A stretch of 64,000 nucleotides of DNA, taken from assembly GCF_030915505.1 (NCBI RefSeq), contig NZ_CP133265.1, forward strand, positions 2,942,001 through 3,006,000, in the 5' to 3' direction. Positions within the stretch are counted from its first letter, which is position 1. Each line of letters begins with the position of its first letter. This stretch comes from Neobacillus sp. OS1-2. GTDB lineage: Bacteria > Bacillota > Bacilli > Bacillales > Cytobacillaceae. Below are positions 58,791 to 64,000 of the stretch, one piece after another. The notes under the pieces are model-generated. The model was not told the origin of the DNA. It was given only the letters and a program-made list of their open reading frames with translations, and did not search any database. A program made the translations under genes and the position numbers.

Positions 58791-60344
58791 TTAAAACACT
58801 TTCGTCGTCCAATCCTCACAATTCCAAATATCGGTCGCAATTTCACGATAGAAATCAGGTTCGTGGGATACCATCAAGATACTTCCGCGATAGGCTTTTA
58901 AAGCACGCTTCAATTCTTCTTTTGCATCCACATCCAAGTGATTGGTAGGCTCGTCTAGAATTAATAAATTCGTTGGTGTGTTAATAATTTTACACAAGCG
59001 AACTTTGGCTTTTTCGCCACCAGAAAGGACTTCGACTTTACTTTCAATATGTTTCGTTGTTAGTCCACATTTTGCAAGAGCAGCTCGGATTTCAGCCTGA
59101 TTCATACTTGGAAACGTGCTCCAAATCTCTTCAATACAAGTGTTGTAATTGGACTGTTTCACTTCCTGCTCGAAGTAACCAATATGTTGATAATCACCGC
59201 GTTCTACTTTACCCTCCAGCGGATCAATCAACCCAAGAATACTTTTTAAAAGAGTTGACTTACCAATGCCGTTTGCACCAACGAATGCAATTTTTTGTCC
59301 TCGTTCCATTTTCAAATTCAGAGGGCGAGAAAGTGGCTCATTGTAACCAATAACAAGATCTTCGGCTGTGAAAATATAGCGACTGGTTGCACGAGCTTCT
59401 TTGAAGTTAAACTCTGGTTTCGGCTTCTCTCTACCCAATTCGATAACTTCCATTTTGTCCAGTTTCTTTTGACGAGACATCGCCATATTACGAGTCGCAA
59501 CACTTGCCTTGTTACGTGCCACGAAATCTTTCAAATCAGCAATTTCTTGTTGTTGACGCTTGAAAGCAGACTCCAGCTGCTGCTTCTTCATTTCATATAT
59601 TTTTAAGAAGTTATCATAATCACCGACATAACGATTTAACTCTTGATTTTCCATGTGGTAAATCAAGTTAACCACATTGTTTAAGAATGGAATATCATGT
59701 GAAATTAAGATAAATGCATTCTCATATTCCTGTAAATAGCGCTTCAGCCATTCGATATGCTGCTCATCCAAATAGTTCGTAGGCTCGTCAAGTAATAGGA
59801 TTTCAGGCTTTTCTAGCAAGAGCTTTGCAAGCAAAACTTTCGTCCGCTGCCCACCGCTAAGATCATCTACATCTCGATCGAGTCCCACATCGTCTAAACC
59901 TAGACCACGAGCAACTTCTTCAACTTTTGAATTAATTTGATAGAAATCATTACTATCTAACGTTTCTTGCAATTCTCCTACTTCTGCAAGCAGTGCATCA
60001 ATATCAGCACCTTCATCACCCATTTTTGCATAAAGTTCATTGATCTCTGCTTCCGCATCAAAAAGATATTGAAAAGCAGTACTCAATGCCTCACGCATCG
60101 TTGTACCTTTTTGAAGGACAGCATGCTGATCTAAATAACCAACACGAACTTTTCGTGACCACTCCACTTTCCCTTCGTCGGGTTGCAATTTTCCAGTCAC
60201 AATATTCATGAAAGTAGATTTACCCTCACCATTTGCCCCAACTAGTCCAACGTGTTCACCCTTTAAAAGTCGAAAAGACACATCATTAAAAATCGCACGA
60301 TCACCGAAACCGTGGCTTAAATTTTTTACGTTTAATACACTCAT
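58791..60344 (-). CDS. yfmM: ABC-F family ATPase (YfmM-like)
   Basis: A 517-residue soluble protein with two ABC domains and no membrane segments. Walker A GANGEGKST and GANGIGKST, signatures LSGGQRTKVLLAK and LSGGEKAKVRLCK, Walker B LLLDEPTNYLDE and LILDEPTNHLDVDA. The P-site tRNA interaction linker lies at about 240-310 (MKKQQLESAFKRQQQEIADLK). N-terminus and length match my memory of B. subtilis YfmM. ABC-F proteins act on stalled ribosomes; some give antibiotic resistance, but this subgroup is mostly housekeeping. Confidence 0.88.
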   Translation of the reverse strand: MSVLNVKNLSHGFGDRAIFNDVSFRLLKGEHVGLVGANGEGKSTFMNIVTGKLQPDEGKVEWSRKVRVGYLDQHAVLQKGTTMREALSTAFQYLFDAEAEINELYAKMGDEGADIDALLAEVGELQETLDSNDFYQINSKVEEVARGLGLDDVGLDRDVDDLSGGQRTKVLLAKLLLEKPEILLLDEPTNYLDEQHIEWLKRYLQEYENAFILISHDIPFLNNVVNLIYHMENQELNRYVGDYDNFLKIYEMKKQQLESAFKRQQQEIADLKDFVARNKASVATRNMAMSRQKKLDKMEVIELGREKPKPEFNFKEARATSRYIFTAEDLVIGYNEPLSRPLNLKMERGQKIAFVGANGIGKSTLLKSILGLIDPLEGKVERGDYQHIGYFEQEVKQSNYNTCIEEIWSTFPSMNQAEIRAALAKCGLTTKHIESKVEVLSGGEKAKVRLCKIINTPTNLLILDEPTNHLDVDAKEELKRALKAYRGSILMVSHEPDFYREIATDIWNCEDWTTKVF

Positions 60345-60875
60345 TTTCTTAACCCCTTATCTAATGTCACATGTGGATATCTTACTAGATTTTGTCTGTT
60401 TTTTCTATATTGAAGTTATTTTTTATCAAAACTGTAAATTTGAATTATATTTATGTGTATAACGATTGGGCAAAAGTCTATTATACAACCGAAACGGAGG
60501 GTAAGGTATAGGTTATTCTCATGTGGTAATAACTGTACAAAAAATGAAAGAACTGGTGGAGTTCTAATCTGAAATTTGCTATATAGTATATGGTGAATGA
60601 AATGACTTATTGTGAAGTAGCCGCGCGGTTGGCGTTGGCATAATTGAAAAGCAGTTGATATAAAAAAAATCTATACCATCTGCTTTTTGTTTATAAAAAT
60701 ACCATTCAGGACCGATTTTCGTTAAAATAAATAGTGCCGATTTTCATAGGTCTAAAAGGGACTTCCGTTTGATAACAAGTTATGAAGCATGATATAAGTA
60801 GAGGAACTAGACAGCATACTATTATTTGACCGATAGTTGGAAGTCGTCATCATAGTGAAGGGATTTGAGTTTAAA
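60345..60875. other. Intergenic stretch between abc-f and dus genes
   Basis: No intact gene. It contains the divergent promoter side of the ABC-F gene and a hairpin AAAAGCAG/CTGCTTTT at 60647-60689 followed by TGTTTA, preceded by a 13-codon frame (MTYCEVAARLALA, from 60602) that may be a degraded gene end. It marks the right end of the accessory island. Confidence 0.4.
60647..60691 (+). terminator. Terminator-like hairpin upstream of dus
   Basis: 8-bp stem AAAAGCAG/CTGCTTTT with a 25-base AT-rich loop and trailing T residues. No intact gene lies upstream on this strand. Confidence 0.5.
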
Positions 60876-61838
60876 ATGATAGATAATTTTTGGCGTGATT
60901 TACCACGACCATTTTTTGTACTTGCCCCAATGGAAGATGTGACAGATCTTGTTTTTCGTCACGTCGTAAGTGAAGCCGGCCGACCGGATGTATTTTTCAC
61001 AGAGTTTACAAACTCGGATAGCTATTGTCATCCAGAAGGTATGAAAAGTGTGCGTGGCCGTTTGACGTTTACAGAAGATGAACAGCCAATTGTGGCACAT
61101 ATTTGGGGGGATAATCCCGAATATTTCCGTCAAATGAGTATGGGCATGGCAGAGCTAGGATTTAAAGGTATCGACATTAATATGGGCTGCCCTGTACCAA
61201 ATGTGGCATCAAGAGGGAAAGGGAGTGGCCTTATACTAAGGCCAGATGTTGCGGCAGAACTTATTCAGGCAGCAAAGGCGGGGGGACTGCCTGTCAGCGT
61301 GAAAACACGACTTGGCTATAAAAAGGTTCAGGAGTGGGAGGAGTGGCTAACGCATCTTTTCAAACAGGATATTGCAAACCTTTCTATTCATTTACGGACA
61401 AGAGAGGAAATGAGCCAAGTAGATGCGCACTGGGAGCTCATTCCGGAAATCAAAAAATTACGTGACCGAATCGCACCCAATACGCTGCTAACAATCAATG
61501 GAGACATTCCTGACCGCCAAACTGGGATGCGGCTTGCGGAACAATATGGTATTGATGGCGTTATGATCGGGCGAGGTATTTTTAAGAATCCATTTGCTTT
61601 TGAAAAAGTGCCAAAAGAGCATAGCAGTAAAGAATACCTTGATCTTTTAAGACTGCAGCTTGATCTTCAAGATCAATATGCGGAATTATTGCCACGTTCC
61701 ATCACAGGGCTTCATCGCTTTTTCAAAATATATGTCAAAGGATTTCCAGGAGCTGCAGACTTAAGAAATCAACTGATGAACACGAAATCAACAGATGAAG
61801 TGCGTGCATTGCTTGATAACTTTGGAAAAGAATGTTGA
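60876..61838 (+). CDS. dus: tRNA-dihydrouridine synthase (YfjN type)
   Basis: A flavin-dependent tRNA-dihydrouridine synthase of about 320 residues. [16 protein letters not shown] at the N-terminus, catalytic Cys in [36 protein letters not shown] and NGDIPD / [12 protein letters not shown] for FMN binding. It matches B. subtilis YfjN closely in remembered sequence. The frame opens 13 codons upstream; ATG 60876 ([14 protein letters not shown]) fits the family start. It resumes the yfj synteny interrupted after rlmCD. Confidence 0.92.
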   Translation: MIDNFWRDLPRPFFVLAPMEDVTDLVFRHVVSEAGRPDVFFTEFTNSDSYCHPEGMKSVRGRLTFTEDEQPIVAHIWGDNPEYFRQMSMGMAELGFKGIDINMGCPVPNVASRGKGSGLILRPDVAAELIQAAKAGGLPVSVKTRLGYKKVQEWEEWLTHLFKQDIANLSIHLRTREEMSQVDAHWELIPEIKKLRDRIAPNTLLTINGDIPDRQTGMRLAEQYGIDGVMIGRGIFKNPFAFEKVPKEHSSKEYLDLLRLQLDLQDQYAELLPRSITGLHRFFKIYVKGFPGAADLRNQLMNTKSTDEVRALLDNFGKEC

Positions 61839-61904
61839 TGGGATGGGGACGGTGAAATGATGTAACTGTCATTAATAACAGTTATTAATTCAGAAGGAAA
61901 AAGG

Positions 61905-61953
61905 GAAAAAAGATCCCGAAGATTGAGCAATAATGGAAAGTCTCTTCGGGATT
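61905..61953 (-). terminator. Terminator of the GGDEF-EAL gene
   Basis: Stem GATCCCGAAGA/TCTTCGGGAT (one bulge); on the minus strand it is followed by CTTTTTTCCC. Confidence 0.82.
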
Positions 61954-61957
61954 GAAT

Positions 61958-64000
61958 TTATATTTTTATTTTGTGGTATGTCTTAATTTCTTGTTGAAGG
62001 AATTTACGAATTTCAGTAAATGGTAATGGTTTACTAAATAGGTATCCTTGTAGATTTGTGCAACCAAGATCTTGCAAGAAATGTAGTTGCTCTTCTTGTT
62101 CTACTCCCTCTGCGATAATACCTTTTTCCAAGCTATTTGCCATTCCAATGATCGTCCGCACAATTGCTTCCTGCCCTGAGCTTTTGTTGATGCTTTGCAC
62201 AAATGATTGGTCGATTTTCAATGTATTTATCGGGAGTTTTCCCAAGTAACTTAAGGAAGAGTAACCTGTCCCAAAATCATCAAGTAATACTTCAATTCCT
62301 AAGTCCCCTAATTCTTGGAGTTTGACAATAATATTCATAATGTCCTTCATCATGACGCTTTCTGTAATTTCAATTTTTAGAAGGCGTGGATCTATATTCG
62401 TTTCATTAAGAATATTTTTAACTTGGGTAACAAATAATTCTTCTTCAAATTGCCTTGTTGAGATGTTTACTGAAACGTATGTCTGAGTATATCCTAAATG
62501 ATGAATTTCCATAATTTGTGTACAAGCTGTCCGTAGAACCCACTCACCAATCGGAACAATGAGGCTTGATTCTTCAGCAATTGGAATAAATTCTGCAGGG
62601 GAAATAAAACCCAGCTTTTTGTCCTTCCATCGGAGTAACGCTTCGAAGCCGACAATTTGTCCAGCACGTATATCTACAATGGGTTGATAATAGAGAGATA
62701 GGGCATTTTTATTTAATGCTTGCCGTAGTTCTTGCGTCAATTCCAATTTTCTTGATAAGGAACGAGACATATCATCATGATAGAATTGAAAGTTGTTTTT
62801 TCCACTTGCTTTAGTCATTGTTGTGGCTTGATCGGCTTGTTTTAAAAGATCTTCGGAGTCACGTGCAAGATCAGGATATAAACTTATTCCAATGCTTGTT
62901 GTTACGACATAATCTTTTCCAGCTAGATCAATAGGTGAAGAAATGATCTCAATTATTTTTTTGGCAAATAGCATTACCTGCTCACTATCTGTAATATCGT
63001 TTAACAAAACAACGAATTCGTCGCCGCCTTGTCGAGCTAAAAAATCACAGTGGTTTATCTGACTCTTTAGACGTTTAGAAATGATTTGCAATAATTCATC
63101 TCCAACTCTGTGGCCTAGTGTATCATTGAATAATTTAAAATGGTCTAAATCAAGAAAAAGAATAGCCACTTTTGAATTTGATTTATTTGATTCGGATAGT
63201 GTGGTTTCAAGATGTTTTTCAAATAATCTTCGGTTGGGCAATTCTGTTAACGAATCGTAGTATGCCAGAAAGTATAATTCTTCCTCTGCTTTTCTACTTT
63301 TACTAATATCGGTGGTCATCCCATCTAATCGGTCTAATTCTCCTAAATCGTTGAAAACTGGTATTGTTTTAGCAGAAAGCCACTTAATATCACCAGTAGC
63401 ATCAATAATACGATATTGATAATCAATCGATTTCCCCTTTACTAGTAACTTTTGTTGTTCTTCAACAAAAGCAATGTCGTCCGGGTGGATCACTTCTTTC
63501 CATAGCAATGGAGTTTTCATAAAATCCGCTTGCGTATATCCATAAATTTTTAGACATGAAGGGGACATCTGGCAGTATCCATTATAACTAGGGCTTGAAG
63601 ACCACAAACAAATATCAATGTTATTAACTATATTGCTGAGGCGATTTTTTGAAATTAATAGATCTTTTCTGTCTGTAATATCAATAGCAATACAAGCTAC
63701 ACCTATAACTTGATTGTCCATTGAAATAGGAACGGCAGTAACATTCAAATCAAGATACGTTCCGGATTTATTGATAATTGTAATATCAATCATTTTATTT
63801 ATTCCATTTAAAACTTCGGAAAAACTTTCTTCATAATGTTTCCGTAAATCTTTACTAATCAAGGAATGGAAGGAAGACTGAAGTAGTTCTTCTTGTGTAA
63901 AACCAGTTAATTCTTCCAAAGTTTTATTGATTAGTAGAAAATTACCTTCAATATCAACGACATAGCTTCCATCTGGATAATTCTCAAACAATGATTTATA
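61958..64000 (-). CDS. PAS-GGDEF-EAL cyclic-di-GMP signalling protein (5' end beyond window)
   Basis: At least 680 residues; the frame stays open to the window edge, so the true start lies outside. In order: a PAS domain (YVVDIEGNFLLINKTLEELTG), a second PAS/PAC (about 130-235), GGDEF (about 250-405, active-site ARQGGDEF intact) and EAL (about 425-670: FEALLRW, NISTRQF, EITESV, DDFGTGYSSLSYLG, AEGVEQ all intact). Both a diguanylate cyclase and a phosphodiesterase could be active; the RxxD inhibitory site upstream of GGDEF is absent (NHCD). No membrane segment in the visible part. It is the only c-di-GMP enzyme here and lies 31 kb from the sinI riboswitch. Confidence 0.94.
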   Translation of the reverse strand, partial: YKSLFENYPDGSYVVDIEGNFLLINKTLEELTGFTQEELLQSSFHSLISKDLRKHYEESFSEVLNGINKMIDITIINKSGTYLDLNVTAVPISMDNQVIGVACIAIDITDRKDLLISKNRLSNIVNNIDICLWSSSPSYNGYCQMSPSCLKIYGYTQADFMKTPLLWKEVIHPDDIAFVEEQQKLLVKGKSIDYQYRIIDATGDIKWLSAKTIPVFNDLGELDRLDGMTTDISKSRKAEEELYFLAYYDSLTELPNRRLFEKHLETTLSESNKSNSKVAILFLDLDHFKLFNDTLGHRVGDELLQIISKRLKSQINHCDFLARQGGDEFVVLLNDITDSEQVMLFAKKIIEIISSPIDLAGKDYVVTTSIGISLYPDLARDSEDLLKQADQATTMTKASGKNNFQFYHDDMSRSLSRKLELTQELRQALNKNALSLYYQPIVDIRAGQIVGFEALLRWKDKKLGFISPAEFIPIAEESSLIVPIGEWVLRTACTQIMEIHHLGYTQTYVSVNISTRQFEEELFVTQVKNILNETNIDPRLLKIEITESVMMKDIMNIIVKLQELGDLGIEVLLDDFGTGYSSLSYLGKLPINTLKIDQSFVQSINKSSGQEAIVRTIIGMANSLEKGIIAEGVEQEEQLHFLQDLGCTNLQGYLFSKPLPFTEIRKFLQQEIKTYHKIKI

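Noticed and set aside
1..64000. CRISPR arrays, tRNA and rRNA genes
   Set aside because: Looked for regularly spaced identical repeats, GTTCRA T-loop contexts and rRNA-like blocks; none convincing. The only phased repeat (43352-43446) has short 14-bp spacers and is not CRISPR.

Overview
The window comes from a low-GC, endospore-forming member of the Bacillaceae (Bacillus/Neobacillus type). Much of it can be matched by recognition to Bacillus subtilis genes: the lia envelope-stress operon, efe iron uptake, hutH, sinI/sinR, and most strikingly a yfk/yfj block (yfkK, yfkI, yfkH, yfkF, chaA/yfkE, yfkD, pdaA/yfjS, rlmCD/yfjO, dus/yfjN). Ribosome-binding sites are strong (AGGAGG type), TTG and GTG starts are common, and intrinsic terminators separate most genes. 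I saw no tRNA or rRNA genes and no CRISPR array.

1-10 kb: a YesM/YesN-type two-component pair, a metallo-beta-lactamase-fold hydrolase, a small DUF5658 membrane protein, the YfmL RNA helicase, an amidase, the Rieske oxidoreductase YhfW and a LysM-CAP exported protein. 10-13.7 kb: liaI-liaH-liaF-liaS-liaR, in which liaR carries a one-base frameshift in a T run. 13.7-18 kb: a Fur-box-controlled efeO-efeB-efeU operon with a palindromic Bacillaceae repeat between efeB and efeU. 18-30 kb: a SpoVB-like flippase, an ECF sigma factor, a long aromatic amino acid hydroxylase, yetJ, mscL, ampS, an MFS transporter, topB and hutH, plus several tiny membrane proteins that are easy to miss.

30.8-31.6 kb is the most interesting locus. 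A well-formed class I cyclic-di-GMP riboswitch sits directly upstream of a 44-residue SinI-type antirepressor gene, which is convergent with sinR and shares a bidirectional terminator with it. The riboswitch P1 stem and a hairpin covering the sinI Shine-Dalgarno are mutually exclusive, so the prediction is that c-di-GMP turns SinI translation on and thereby relieves SinR repression. A PAS-GGDEF-EAL protein at the right edge of the window is one possible source or sink of the signal.

31.8-45.8 kb is mostly the yfk/yfj core. Insertions in it are zosA (bordered by inverted copies of the same palindromic repeat found in efe), a YczE-like gene, and a candidate 6S-type RNA. 45.8-60.8 kb is an accessory island lying exactly between rlmCD and dus. 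It contains two decayed large serine recombinases, an IS3 fragment, MATE and XRE genes, a CPBP protease, a duplicated small membrane-protein gene, a stand-alone ferrochelatase, a cupin, a YusI-like protein, a VanZ protein, a GH-like protein, a SEDS-like membrane protein, a TPR-rifampin ADP-ribosyltransferase fusion and an ABC-F ATPase. The window ends inside the c-di-GMP enzyme gene.
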